Source of the DNA: Riptortus pedestris
Lineage: Eukaryota; Arthropoda; Insecta; Hemiptera; Alydidae
Assembly (NCBI GenBank): GCA_019009955.1
Contig: CM032232.1
Coordinates: forward strand, 136,482,001 to 136,546,000
Reading direction: 5' to 3'
DNA: 64,000 nucleotides
Shown here: one piece after another, positions 35,011 to 46,478 of the stretch
Layout of the letters: each line of letters opens with the position of its first letter
Position numbering within the stretch: the stretch's first letter is position 1
Position numbers and translations under genes: made by a program
Notes under the pieces: generated by a model
Database searches by the model: none
Told to the model about the DNA's origin: nothing
Seen by the model: only the letters and a program-made list of their open reading frames with translations

Positions 35011-35551
35011 TGCACAAGGATTCTTGAATCTTGGCTAATTAACTCCAAGAAAAAATACTATGTGGACACCGCATTAGTTCCCTGAATTCTTATAGAATGG
35101 AAGAAATTTGCGATGTTTTCGTTTCAATGAACTGGTTTAAAAAAACATATTTTATGATAAGTAAAAAAGGTTCTACAAAACTTTTCTTCAAATTATCTAC
35201 GGAGAAATATGTATCTAAACGCCCCCCCCCCCATTTCACACTTAGTCAATTTCGATCAAAATGGACGTGCGCAACTAGACGTTACTGTAATTCCAATTAT
35301 AAAATTTCAACATTCTAAGGCAGGCTGGTTTTGAGTTATCCGGAACCTTGCCAAAATTGGTTCAGGAAATGCCAGTAATTCCTTTGAAATCTGTAAATCA
35401 AATAATTTGCGATTACAATCCTTCCTTTACTTTGTATAAGGAGGTAAAAATTAGGCTGTCAGAGTTAATAATAGTTAATTCCATCTACAGTGGAAATATC
35501 ATTGTTAATTTGTACTTGGCCCACGGCTAATGGTTATTTTTCGTTTTAAAG

Positions 35552-36016
35552 CATATGTTGGCAACCTCCGGCATTTTGAAAACCCAATCAAACAAAAATA
35601 TTACACTACTAACTCCAAGTGAGGAAGATGAAGAGAGATTCGTGCGTTTTGCAGTACTTATAAATGCCAAAAGTTTTTTTCATTGATGAAAGTTAATGAA
35701 TCAAAACAGTGTACAAGGCTGACTGACGATAATTTGGAAAATTCTTTTCGCCTTTGGATCAGTGGAATTAATCCACACATCGATGGATTACTTTCCCAAA
35801 TTCAAACTCATTGATTGTAACTCATTGATTGACTATGCTGTACTTATTTTTTTCATTTCATTTTGTTTTTTTTAATAAATTGTATTATAATTACATTCTC
35901 GTTATAATTTCATGTTCTACCGTTAAAAACTATGAACACTACTTTTAAAAGCGGCCCGCGAATGTATTTGCACACTAAAAATTGGCCCACAACATGTCAA
36001 AGGTTGCCCACACCTG
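35552..36016 (+). mobile_element. hAT element with 8-bp target duplication, 465 bp
   Basis: TTTTAAAG flanks both sides (35544-35551 and 36017-36024). The termini are CATATGTTGGCAACCT and, inverted, CAGGTGTGGGCAACCT. An 8-bp duplication plus CA(G)-starting TIRs defines the hAT superfamily. Inside, 35680-35815 encodes the end of a transposase (MKVNESKQCTRLTDDNLENS, FRLWISGINPHIDGLL), so this is a deletion derivative. Confidence 0.88.
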
Positions 36017-36042
36017 TTTTAAAGTTATGCTTAAACGTTTTG

Positions 36043-36214
36043 TTATTGTTATTATTTATTAACGTCCGCTTTTTGCAACTAAGGTCTAACCCTTTCTAGC
36101 CAGGGTGGGACTTAGGATGTTATTTAATGAATTCCGTCACTAGATAATTTCCCTTGTCCAAGCGAGAATCGAACTCGCCACTCTAGGTTTACCATGTGAG
36201 ATTAAGGTAAAACA
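36043..36214 (-). repeat. tRNA-derived SINE with 13-bp target duplication
   Basis: CTTAAACGTTTTG occurs at 36030-36042 and 36215-36227, flanking a minus-strand copy: B box gcgagttcgattctcgc, body ctggctagaaagggtt, tail aaaagcggacgttaat. It starts within the A-box region (5'-truncated). Confidence 0.85.
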
Positions 36215-36344
36215 CTTAAACGTTTTGAACTTCTATTCTTTTGAACTATTTTCAAGGGACATCATTCTAGAAATTTTCTTTTTTTTTTAAATCTTTTAAC
36301 AGAACACACAATATACTTCTTATTATAAAGAGTTGTTGACTTAC

Positions 36345-36413
36345 GTTGTTAGAAATGTCATTTGTCTTGTCGTCTATCATCAACTGGTAAAGAAGTGTGT
36401 TGAATTCCTTAGC
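36345..36413 (-). CDS. Gustatory receptor exon 2 (shared 3' exon)
   Basis: This 69-bp phase-0 exon encodes AKEFNTLLYQLMIDD and eight more residues, the loop between TM6 and TM7 in gustatory receptors. The acceptor is a good ttattgttacag before GCTAAG, and the donor is AACAAC|GTAAGT, a strong consensus. Residues such as NTLLYQLMIDD recur at this position across the family, directly after the Lys that ends exon 1. It is flanked by a tRNA-derived SINE (36043-36214) and a Helentron-like fragment (36596-36715), so it stands as a small host exon among repeats. It is too short for ORF-based prediction. Confidence 0.88.
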
Positions 36414-36595
36414 CTGTAACAATAATTAAAATATTAAAACTATAATAAGCAGATGAGGTGGGCAAAGTTGTTGGGCCTGTACAACTCCCCGTCCCTATCT
36501 TGACAATAGCTAAGTATACTATCACATACAGTTATTCCTATATTACAATAGTGCAATTACAGTACAGTTTCTTAATCCTAACACTTAATTCATTT

Positions 36596-36715
36596 GTAGA
36601 TTTCCCTTAAGTTGAAAAACCTCTTCAAATGTCCACCGACCATAACAAGGAGATGACGAAAATGAGGTTCGTTCATTATATATGTGCGTATATATAGCGG
36701 AACTCGGTCAAATTA
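36596..36715 (+). repeat. Helentron/HINE-like 5' fragment
   Basis: Has tagatttcccttaagttgaa and gatgacgaaaatgaggttcg, then diverges. It sits about 180 bp from Gr exon 2. Confidence 0.5.
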
Positions 36716-37014
36716 AAACTTCCAGTCCTACCAACTTTTCTGAGGTATTTCCACAGAAAAATAGACTAGTGTAGTAGTGTTCCTCTCTGCCATCAACGGT
36801 AACTCCGCTTCGCGCTGGCTAGATCAGGGCATCACTTCGTATCAAGGGCATTTCTCCACTTCCTGGATATGACCTGGAGGTCCAACGGGAACGTAACACG
36901 TCTTTTAGGACATTTATTAGATAGGATTCATTCTATTTTGGACATTTTTGTTTGGTCACTATAACATTCGGGCACTGGTGATCATGCACTGCATCGAAAG
37001 CGCTCTGTCATTTT

Positions 37015-37808
37015 AGCAGATTTCCCTTAAGGGAAATCAGCTATCGAGGTCGTACTCATGACGCAATTTTCGAAATTTTTCTTCAAATGTCCATCGATCC
37101 TGCCTGGTAGATGACGAAAATGAGGTCCGTTCAAAACTGTGAATATATATATATATTTGTCTGTTACCGCTCTACAAATGAATGACAAATTGTACAGATT
37201 CATTCTTTTGCAAATTAAAGTTACTATAAATATTGTTATATACATTTATTCTCTATCTTGAATATTAACCGAGATATTTGCATTTTTCAGTTTTCAGCCA
37301 TCAGCAAACCGCCACTTCTACTCATGTTTCATACACAATACTCCGCTTCATAATAAATCACATTATTCGAAGTTTAAATACCAAAAATTGTATTCAAGAG
37401 ACCTTTATTAAACGAGATACATGCATATATGTCCTGGTGAATCCACCCCCCCCCCGTCTTAAGGTTTTGGACTACAAAAATTTGATTGATTGAGATAACA
37501 ATTATTCTGACTCATTATTAATTACAGTACTAGATATAGTGAATAGTTCTCAATAAAATTAATATGTTATATTCTAAAATATTTCAGTAATTGTTTTTCT
37601 TTCCGGTGTGAAGCGGGCAGAACCGTTTCTTTACATTTCTAACCTAACGCTTCCTGTCGGCAGGTTATTGAAATTGGATGAGACATTTCTTAATTCCGTT
37701 TGTTTTTATTCACGGTGTTGTTGTGTTACCAGTATGTATATGTATCTATTACTAAACTTCACGAGGGAAATCTGCTTAGTTTACGCAGCCCCTGCGTGAC
37801 GGACTTTT
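37015..37808 (+). mobile_element. Helentron/HINE-like element 3 (long form)
   Basis: Clean 5' agcagatttcccttaaggga and 3' gggaaatctgcttagtttac plus the hairpin acgcagcccctgcgt and gacggactttttt. Short TA core at about 37143-37158. Confidence 0.8.
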
Positions 37809-37914
37809 TTATAAATTATTTAAACTAAATAGAATTTGAACCTCGATATTTTGTCTCATCGTCATTATCCCCAACATATACAAACAAACACACCCAATAT
37901 ACATACACAGATAT

Positions 37915-38770
37915 GCACAAACGTCCTTGTTACGGCTCTAGCGATCGCTTTTAAGTTTGATCGTTAACAAGCTCGATATTTAAGCGTTTCATGTCAAACT
38001 CACGTTTAATAAAGGCTGCAATCGGACGAGGGGAGTTTAGCGAGGGTAATTTCGAATATTCCAGACTTAAATACCAAATACTGTTTTCAGACGTCATCAA
38101 TTAAGGTTTTTCGTTCTTGACTCGAAAATGTTTATTTGATTTATACTATTCTCGATAGTTTATTATTATTATTATTTACGTCCACTTTATGCTACTATGG
38201 CTAATCGGGACAGGTTATCTACAGGTTAACACCCTTTTCTAGCCATGGTGGGCCTAAGGAATTTATTTAATGAGTCCGCCAGAGCGGGAATCGAACCAGC
38301 CACTCTAGGTCTACCCTGCGAGATTATGTCCAACGCCTTAACTCGTACGGCCAACCCGAGCCCCTATTCTCGATATTTAACCTTTTTACTCAGTCTAAAT
38401 ACCTTTTTCGTTAATGGCTGAAATTCGACCCTCGGAAATTAACATTCGGAACGAAAAATGATATAGACCAATCTTGTTAAAAATTTAATTGTCTACGATG
38501 TTTGTCCAATATCCATTTTCTGTTTCTCTTATATTAACCCAGATATTTGATTTTGTTTTAATTTTCAGCATTCCATAAACCCCCACTTATGACGGTCTGA
38601 TTTTTACTAAAGATTTAGTAGTGAGATTTCTCACTTCCATCGTACATATGAAATTCAATTGCAGCTTTCTTACTATGGGAGAAATACAGAATAGACGGTG
38701 AAATGAAATGCGCAATGTCATTCTTAGACGTGGAAAATCTGCAGAGTTTAATCTGCCCTGCGTGACTTTA
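37915..38770 (+). repeat. Helentron/HINE-like element 4, 5'-truncated and SINE-interrupted
   Basis: The internal order (ggctctagcgatcgc, gatcgttaacaagctcgat) continues across an inserted SINE (38158-38364) to ccagatatttg and a degenerate 3' end gcgtgactt. Confidence 0.6.
38158..38364 (-). repeat. tRNA-derived SINE, full-length, 11-bp target duplication
   Basis: TATTCTCGATA at 38147-38157 and 38365-38375 flanks 207 bp. The minus strand starts GGGGCTCGGGTTGGCCGTAC, carries A-box-like GAGTTAAGGCGTTGG and B-box GGTTCGATTCCCGC, and ends in TAATAATAA. The head closely resembles type II tRNA (GGCC...TTAAGGCG), and it gives the best boundaries for the family. Confidence 0.9.
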
Positions 38771-38951
38771 ATAGTAAATATTTACTAGTAGTGGATCAAT
38801 ATTAGGCCTAAATGCCCATTTTATTTTTATCTAAATAACTCTTTAACTTTTTATATTCATTTGTTGATAAGTATATTGATTGATTTTACAAAAGGGTCTC
38901 TAGTATTAATCTGCATTGAAATAATACAACTTAGTCATATAAAAGTAATAT

Positions 38952-39170
38952 GGGGTCCAAGTTAACCATGTTAGTTAAGGGGTTGGTCTTAATCACACAT
39001 GATAAACCTAGAGTGACGAGTACGATTCTCGCCTAGGCAGTAGGCATATATTTAGTGATGGGCTCATTAAATAAAATTCGTTGTTCCACACTAGAAAAGG
39101 ATAGTAACCTGCAGATAACCCGTCCCAATTAGCCGTAGTTGCTTAAAGTGGACGTTAATATATAATAATA
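38952..39170 (+). repeat. tRNA-derived SINE, full-length
   Basis: Starts ggggtccaagttaaccatg, with A-box-like agttaaggggttggtc, B-box-like gagtacgattctcgcc, and tail aaagtggacgttaatata followed by TAA repeats. It lies just downstream (minus sense) of Gr exon 1a. Confidence 0.75.
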
Positions 39171-39482
39171 AAATTAAATAATATTAAGTGTTAGACAAAA
39201 ACATTTTATCAGCTTAATTTTTTTGAAAGAGTGGCCGGATTACAACGTCAATATATTGATCTAATTCTTTATGTGCCGTAATTGGGAATTGTTGTGGCCT
39301 AAATAGACAAGAATTCCGGGTTCGAGTGAAAGCAGATACGATATATTTCTCCCAAGGACTCCTAAAAAAGCATAATTTGGATTTTAATCTATATTTATAA
39401 AGTGATGATGTGCTTTAGAGAAAAAAATAAAATTATCCATTTAGGTAAAGTATTATTGAAGTACCCAAAACATTGTGCTGAC

Positions 39483-40382
39483 CTTCATTGTACACCAGAC
39501 ACAGGAAGAAACTATATGGCATGCCAAAACCGTGGGACAAAACACCCAGCAAATCTTTTGGATCCAACTGTAGATGCTGTCCTTTTTCGTGGTGATGACA
39601 GACAGGGCTTCGTAGCTGATGAAAACTATGTTGTAGAAGATCACCCCGAAAGCGGCTAAATTCGTGAAGTTGTTCGCTTTCCCGAGTACGACGGTGGAGT
39701 CGCAGAGAATCTGGTGTACCCGACAGAGGTTCACCAGCCTCTCGGCTTTCCTGTCGACGACCCAGCTGAAAGGCATCGAGAACTCCAGGAGATCGTCTAT
39801 GGAGTGCTCGAAGAGGGAAGCGCACAAACTGACAAGACCAGTGAATCTGAGGACTATGAGACTCAGCTGAATGTAGAACGAGCTGTATGCGATTGTCTCT
39901 AATGTGGTCAGCAAGAAATCTGGAATATACGAGTTCCTGACTATTTCCAGCAACGTCACCGCCAGAACTACGACGATATTTAGGCAGAAGGAAACATCTG
40001 TCCACTTCCAAACAAAAGTTACGATTCGGGCTGTAGTTAATTTTTCCACTTCCCGTAACAGTCTTGCAAAATCGCTGTAATTCTCTACGTGTAAACATAT
40101 TTCCCAAATGGTCACTGTAAGAACAGACGGGACTACAACCATGTCTAATTGGTAAATCATTACTGTTATGTATGAATTTTCGTTAATACTACTCCGCGAA
40201 GAATTAACATACACATAAACTGTAACATATAACAGTACGGTCAGAACTGATAGAAGTAGGCCTTTTAGAGATATAACGTATTTGTTATTTTGCAACTCTA
40301 TAGGACATACTCCAAGATACTTGGAAGGTTGAACTATTTTCCGGATCAAAACCGAGCTACTGCGACACCCCCTACGAATCAT
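39483..40382 (-). CDS. Gustatory receptor exon 1 (isoform a), N-terminal six-TM part
   Basis: This 300-codon exon encodes the N-terminal bulk of an insect gustatory receptor, a seven-TM ligand-gated cation channel of chemosensory neurons with an intracellular N-terminus. The ATG at 40382 (MIRRGCRSSS) is the first in frame; the longer open frame above it lacks an ATG. Hydrophobic segments lie near residues 38-60, 71-95, 125-145, 160-180, 230-255 and 270-292. Early residues RKIVQPSKYLGVCPIEL align with the SKxxGxFP motif of the sister exons. The exon ends CVWCTMK at the donor AAG|GTCAGC (last base 39483). Joined to exons 36345-36413, 34774-34863 and 31135-31239 it gives a 387-residue protein, normal for the family. 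It is the large exon nearest the 3' exons. Confidence 0.9.
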
Positions 40383-40650
40383 CTTGAACACTAGTTGGAT
40401 TCGTTCGCAAGTAAACAACTGGACAGAAAGAAAACAACACGTCGATTAAAATCAAGTCGTTAGGCCCAAATTATGATTCGTGCAAAGCCTTCTTCATGAT
40501 ATCATCTGGTAAACATTTTCTAACTTCTACTTAATTTATCCGATCGAGCTGTATTTTTGAATCTCCCCAAGGTAGTTTTATTCCATGTTTGATTTACTTC
40601 TCCCCGATTTAGAAATAAAATTCCAAGGAGTAATGGATTTCATTGATCAC
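40383..40650. other. 5' flank of Gr isoform a
   Basis: No coding feature. On the minus strand this is the expected promoter and 5' UTR of isoform a; no clear TATA or shared motif was found. Confidence 0.35.
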
Positions 40651-41010
40651 TTATTAACTTCAAGACGGAAACCTCACATCACATTAAAAAGACAGGAATT
40701 GAATCGACGTTACAGACTCCTAATAAGACTACTGTTATCACTGCATAAAAAATGATTGATTTACACAACAGTTATCAGACCAACATGGCATACTTACTTG
40801 AACTTTGGGGTTCCCACTAAACCATCAAATTCCTACAAAATTCAAACCCTCCAATCCAGAATACTCAACATAATTACAGATTTTCCATTTTACGTATCGA
40901 ATTTAACTCTCCATAACGACCTCGACATTCCTTTTGTCCATACCCTCAAAAAATCCCGTTATCAGAAATTCCTCTCTCCCCTTCCTGCACATCTAACCAT
41001 TTAGTCGAAT
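40650..41010 (+). pseudogene. Jockey-type non-LTR retrotransposon RT tail
   Basis: Reads LIYTTVIRPTWHTYLNFGVP, KIQTLQSRILNIITDFPFYV, SNLTLHNDLDIPFVHTLKKS, the conserved C-terminal tail of Jockey-clade ORF2. The preceding LNRRYRLLIRLLLSLHKK is in frame up to a stop. Only the tail is present. Confidence 0.8.
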
Positions 41011-42540
41011 CACTCTCAAATACCCATATTCCAGAATACCCAAGAGGACATTTGAGCGTATGTTCCCAAGAGGCCTTCTTGTGTAGTGCAAAGTATAACT
41101 ACAACCCAATGTTCATTCCAATGTGGGTATTATCAATGGACAACTTCCCACCTCAAGTCATTAATCAAGCCAATTGTTATTACCTTACAATCCATTTGCT
41201 TGTTATATTTATTGTTGCAAATAAGTATCTTATCTCAAATAACTCAGGTTCCACATGTTCAAATTTATGGACATGACACTTCATTTTTTTTTTTGTATAA
41301 GCAATTACTAGTGGCGTCTCACAATGTTCAAATTGAAATTGATCAGTAACAAGAAATGCAAGCACCTTATCAGGCTCTGATATATGCGTTTATGTTAAAA
41401 CAAATTTTGAGTAGCCATATTAGATAATAGGAATACCATGCTCCAGAACGCCTTGCCTTTCAGACACCTGAGACCTCATAAGACTTACGCATAGACGTTT
41501 CAAGCAAGATTGCCTTAGGAATATGGAGAGGAGGTCTTTATAGTCTGCTTACATATTTCTATTGAAGGATGGACTTTCCCAGCAGAGTAACTGTAATTTA
41601 TTCGGGTTCAGTTATTCTTCCAGAGTCATCATGTCTTACGTTCTCTTCGAAATCCAAAAAGAGTGTCGGCTACTTTTGACTCCATTAACGACCTTGTTAG
41701 TGAGTGTGTGGTTATGTTAATGGCCTGAACCCAGAGGTAAATTATAGTCCCAGGGATTTTATTCTGATATAGCAATCTAGTAGTAGTATGTAAGAATAAG
41801 AAAATTGCTTCCCAAGTATGATCAACAACAAATACATTTCGCTTGTAATGAAGGAATGTACTCAAACGAATAGCCCCAAATAGCTTTTAAATGTGTGTTG
41901 GGGGATAGGAATACTATGGCGTTAGTGGACACTCCCCGCAAGTATCTACTCACGAATAGGTGTTCTTGGTACCTCGTTGGACACGAAGCAAAGTAGGTAG
42001 TACCAGGTTATCCTGCCGCTGCTATATTTAAAAACTAGCGAGTAAAGGGGTGTATTTTCATTATCATATGATGCAGACGGATCAAACAGCAATCATTACC
42101 TCACCATTCAGCAGGACAGGATGCTCTAGTGCCACAACGGCCGGAACTAACCTTCCAGAGGCTACACTAACAATCCACAAGATGTCTACTGAAATAAAGA
42201 ACCAGATATTTGGTAGAAATGACGTACATTGATGCTACTTCTAGGCAATGCCAGCATATCCAATTTTAATTATAAAAAAATGTAAGTATTATTAAGAGAA
42301 AAATAATTATTAAACCTTATAATTTTGTTGGAATGCCCATATTATTTTACTTCTGGCTAAGTTAGTTCATAACGTAGAAAGTACTTAGAACACCGTTATT
42401 ATTGGACTTTCAAAAGACGGAAGTAATCTGTTAAACCAAAACAGTATGTTAAACTGTGTTAACCACCATTTTGGGTTGAAATAAAAATTGTTTCCGCTGA
42501 AATAAACAATTAAGGTTATTCCAAATTAGCCCCACTCTTC
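41010..42540. other. Stretch without recognised gene
   Basis: Open frames at 41052-41349 and 41629-41865 show no family motif. No repeats match elsewhere in the window by eye. Confidence 0.4.
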
Positions 42541-42558
42541 TTTACGATAGAATAGTCC

Positions 42559-42816
42559 ATGCAGTTCATGTTGACAAAATCCATTCCCTACATAAATGCA
42601 CTTAAAATGTCTCTAATAAACTCTATTTCATATCAGGTAGATGAAACTCAGAATTTTGACATTCATAAATTTAAGCAACGTATTAGGAATGAAAAATACA
42701 TCCTGAACACAGTGTGTTTCCCCGAAAAATATAATATTAACGAAGATGTTGCGGCATTGACACATCAAATTTCCCCGCTGGAACAGAGCTACCTCGTAGA
42801 ACTCATGTTTCTCTGA
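42559..42816 (+). pseudogene. Unrecognised open frame, possibly an older hAT piece
   Basis: 85 codons (MQFMLTKSIPY ... LVELMFL). The central DIHKFKQRIRNEKYILN and CFPEKYNINEDVAALTHQ loosely resemble the helix before the hAT dimerisation region, but it lies outside the hAT element at 42965. Function unknown. Confidence 0.25.
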
Positions 42817-43189
42817 GTTTTCCCGCGGGAAATTAAATCAGTAGCCAACAGTTGATGTTTGGCCACGTTGGAGGCTAGACATTAGAGCGGATGGAGCGAA
42901 ATGTTGTCTACCAGTGCCTGTACAATCCTTTGTTGATTTATCCAACCTGCCTAGAAACCAAGCCCACTGGTCTCGAACCTACCGATTTTTCGGTATTTCT
43001 ACCGAAATGGACTCTGTACTACCGAAATGCAATAATTTTTTCACGATTTCAGAAAATACATGGAAATTCTCCTGATTTTTCTACTGATTTCACAATTTTG
43101 TGTTGGCAACCCTTTTCATTTATGTTTAATGTTACGGGGAATCACCTTACAGCAAGTATGAATGAGCAGAGTTATTGCGGATTGATACA

Positions 43190-43486
43190 GAGTGGCGCAT
43201 TCTAAGAAATTGTGATCAAATGAAAACATTTTCTGATGACGTAGAACTATTTTGGGATGGAGTAAGTTTGCTAAAGCGTGGCGATGAGACTCAAATGTTT
43301 CTCTTGTTACCTACTTTAATGTTTAATATTTTATCACTCCCCCATTCATCTTCTAATGTTGAGCGCATATTTTTTCAAATTAATATTATGAAAACAAAAC
43401 AGAGAAATAGCCTGTCTACTGAGCCAATCACTAGCCTGCTCCATTCAAAACGACTTTTCATGGTTGCTAAATGTTATGACTTATAA
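43190..43486 (+). pseudogene. hAT transposase C-terminal dimerisation domain
   Basis: Reads DDVELFWDGVSLLKRGD, then LMFNILSLPHSSSNVERIFF and MKTKQRNSLSTEPITSLLHS, the hAT C-terminal dimerisation motif (hydrophobic-LPHSS-xxERxFS). The N-terminal zinc finger and catalytic core are absent. Confidence 0.85.
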
Positions 43487-43844
43487 ATTAATTTAAAAAT
43501 GACTGCAGCTATGGCCAAAGTACGATCGGAAACATGAAAAATAATTTAATTTGTTAGATTTCCGTTTTTGGTGTGCAACTTGTTTAACTTTCAAAATCTC
43601 TAAATTTCCAGTTTAGAATAATAAGTGTGTTAGATGTAAGTTAGTAGGTACGCTGATTTTTACGTTATTATATTTTTATATTGTAAGTAGATTTTTATGT
43701 TAAACCTCATATTTTTATGTTGTAAGTTGATTTTTATGTTATTATATTTTTATGTTGAAAATTGATTTATATGTTATTATAATATAATAATCAGTGGATT
43801 TTTTGTTAAATAAACAAATTTGATTGATTATTATTTTTATTATT

Positions 43845-43928
43845 ATTTTAGCGTCCACTTTTTGCAACTCAGGCTAATTGGGACGGGTTATCTACAGGTT
43901 ACCACCCTTTTCTAGCCAGGGTGGGATT
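43845..43928 (-). repeat. tRNA-derived SINE, 3' fragment
   Basis: Tail gcgtccactttttgcaac and body acccttttctagccaggg on the + strand; the head is absent. It lies inside the hAT element. Confidence 0.6.
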
Positions 43929-44090
43929 AATTTGATTGAAAATTGTATTTTTTTTTTGTCACATACCGAATTTAGGTACAAATGTACCGATTTTAGTTGG
44001 TAGCTCTACCGATTTCGCTCATTGTCGTTCGAGACCACTGACCAAGCCTGCCCACTACCCGATCTAACTTTGGTACATTATTTTGATTTT

Positions 44091-44208
44091 AGCAGATTTC
44101 CCTTAAGGGAAATCAGCTATTGAGGTCGTACTCATGATGCGAGTTTCGAAAAATTTCTTCAAATGTCCATCGATCCTACCCAGGAGATGACGAAAATGAG
44201 GTCCGTTC

Positions 44209-44282
<74 letters not shown>

Positions 44283-44709
44283 CTGTTAACGCTCTAGCGG
44301 TCGCAATTTTTGTTTGATCGTTACCAAACTCGGAATTTAATCTTTTTATGTAAAAAGGAAGATCAAGTTCGTTAATGGCTGAAATCGGACCAGTGGGAGG
44401 GGGGGATTTTTGAAAATTCAAATTATCTCCGTTATTATGCGTCGGATCGAAAAATTGTAAAGAATAAATATTATTGAAAATTAAATTTACTATAAATATT
44501 GTTATATACATTTATTCCCTATCTTGAATATTAACCGAGATATTTGCATTTTTATGAAATTTGGGCCGATAACGGATTTTTGAATTTCCCGCGAAAAGCT
44601 AGTTCCGTCCTTTGCCGTAACCGTTTGGCTTTGCTATGGAGATTTCTATATTGTATAACTTCACGTGGGAAATCTGCTTAGTTTACGCAGCCCTGCGTGA
44701 CGGACTTTT
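44091..44709 (+). mobile_element. Helentron/HINE-like element 5
   Basis: 5' agcagatttcccttaaggga, a (TA)n core at 44215-44279, 3' gggaaatctgcttagtttac with a shortened hairpin (acgcagccctgcgt), then gacggacttttt. It is the short form without the extra 3' segment. Confidence 0.8.
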
Positions 44710-45400
44710 TTTATTTATTATTTCCAATGTAGCTGAGAAGTCAGTTGATAACAGCTTGAAACCTCCTTTGCTGTTGTATCTGTCTCGCCAAAGAGGATCC
44801 AAGTATCATCGATTCATCGGCATTGAGGTCCGAACACCAATTGACCTTATGGGAGTGACGTCACAGAATATGGAGGCTCATACATGCTCCCTCACCATAC
44901 GCGCCACTCTGCTGTATTATAATTTATTTAATTACGTCAATATAAGTATAAATATATATAAAGCCAATGTTGACAGTATTCATATCCTTGATACGTATAC
45001 AAAAAAAAAATCAGAATTCTATCTAGACATTCTCATGGAACACGACTATCCTATTGGGTACCTCGAAGGAGAAATTTTGAAATTCACAAACTTATATAAC
45101 GTCTTGGGACTGGAATCGTTATTCTAAACACAATATGTTCTATAAGATTTCTCTGGATAAAACCAATATTAACCACCAATTGGCGAACATGTCTTTTCTC
45201 GATGAAATAAACAGGGTTTTCTGGAGGTCGGACTCCTTATTGAAAATTTGAATTATCACATAACCTATGCTGTTACCTCGGGATAATTGATTTACAAATG
45301 TAAAAGTCCAAAAAAATCTTCCGAGACAGACAATAGTTTCAATTTTGATGCAATTGCTCTTAGGATGATCTGCGTAACTCAGGTTTTGATATCGCCCATT

Positions 45401-45458
<58 letters not shown>

Positions 45459-45538
45459 GACTTATTTTTATATATACCGTTTCATAAAACAGTAAACAGA
45501 TACTCATTTGTCCCGAAACATATCATGCCTAGCTTATT
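44710..45538. other. Intron stretch without recognised gene
   Basis: Holds a + frame of unknown origin (about 44715-45127) and a (TA)n run at 45408-45453. A minus-strand frame at 45230-45409 ending in IGYVIIQIF was considered as a receptor exon and not accepted. Confidence 0.4.
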
Positions 45539-45660
45539 AGTAGATTTCCCTTAAGGGGAATCAGCTATTGAGGTTGTACTCATGACGGAATTTTTGAAAT
45601 TTTTCTTCAAATGTCCTTCGATCCTACCTAGTAGATTACGAAAATGAGGTCTGTTCAAAA

Positions 45661-45720
<60 letters not shown>

Positions 45721-46153
45721 CTGTTACCGCTCTAGCGTCGCAATTTTTGTTTGATCGTTACCAAAACTCGATATTTAATCGTTTCATGTAATAAAAAAGA
45801 TCAATTTCGTTAACGGCTGAAATCGGCCAGTGGGAGGGGGGAGGGTTTAGAGGGGAGTATTTTCGAAAATTCGAAATATCTCCGTACTGTACGTCGGATC
45901 GAAAAATAGTACAGAAACAATCTTATTGCAAATTAAATGTACTATATATATTGTTCTATACATTTATTCTTTATCTTGAATATTAACCGAGATATTTGCA
46001 TTTTTATTAAAACAGGCGGCTAACTGGGCTTCCCCACCAAAAGCTAGTTTGGTCGTTTCCTTAACTCTCGGCTCTCGTGAAATTTCTCTATTGGTAAAAA
46101 CTTCACGTAGGAAATCTGCTCAGTTTACGCAGCCCCTGCGTGACGGACTTTTT
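45539..46153 (+). mobile_element. Helentron/HINE-like element 6
   Basis: 5' agtagatttcccttaagggg, (TA)n core at 45665-45718, 3' ggaaatctgctcagtttacg with the intact hairpin acgcagcccctgcgt and gacggactttttt. Confidence 0.8.
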
Positions 46154-46297
46154 TTCAAGTATTGTTAGCACAGAGAAAAAAGGAATAACAAGAGGTTAGA
46201 ATGGGCAGATGTAGTCACCTGTGCTGGCAGAGGACAATGAAGGCACTGTCGTGAATCATTCCTCCTGTGAGAAATCTGGTTCTATTTAAGGCCTTTT

Positions 46298-46424
46298 AGC
46301 AGATTTCCCCTAAGGGAAATCAGCTATTGAGGTCGTACTCATGACGCGAGTTTCGAAAAATTTCTTCAAATGTCCATCGATCCTACCCAGGAGATGACGA
46401 AAATGAAGTCCGTTCAAAATTAAT

Positions 46425-46478
<54 letters not shown>

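Larger units (their letters stand above)
42965..44040 (+). mobile_element. hAT element with 8-bp target duplication, 1076 bp
   Basis: ACCAAGCC at 42957-42964 and 44041-44048 is a perfect duplication. Termini CACTGGTCTCGAAC and, inverted, CAGTGGTCTCGAAC differ at one base. It carries a transposase C-terminus (43190-43486), an internal AT tandem stretch (43670-43800) and a SINE fragment. Most of the transposase is deleted. Confidence 0.9.

Noticed and set aside
45140..45409. Minus-strand frame with GRFFWTFTFVNQLS and IGYVIIQIF, resembling a receptor C-terminus for isoform b
   Set aside because: No proper splice acceptor precedes it, the TY...QF signature is absent, and the two parts would not fit the exon 3/4 boundary. 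Probably coincidence.
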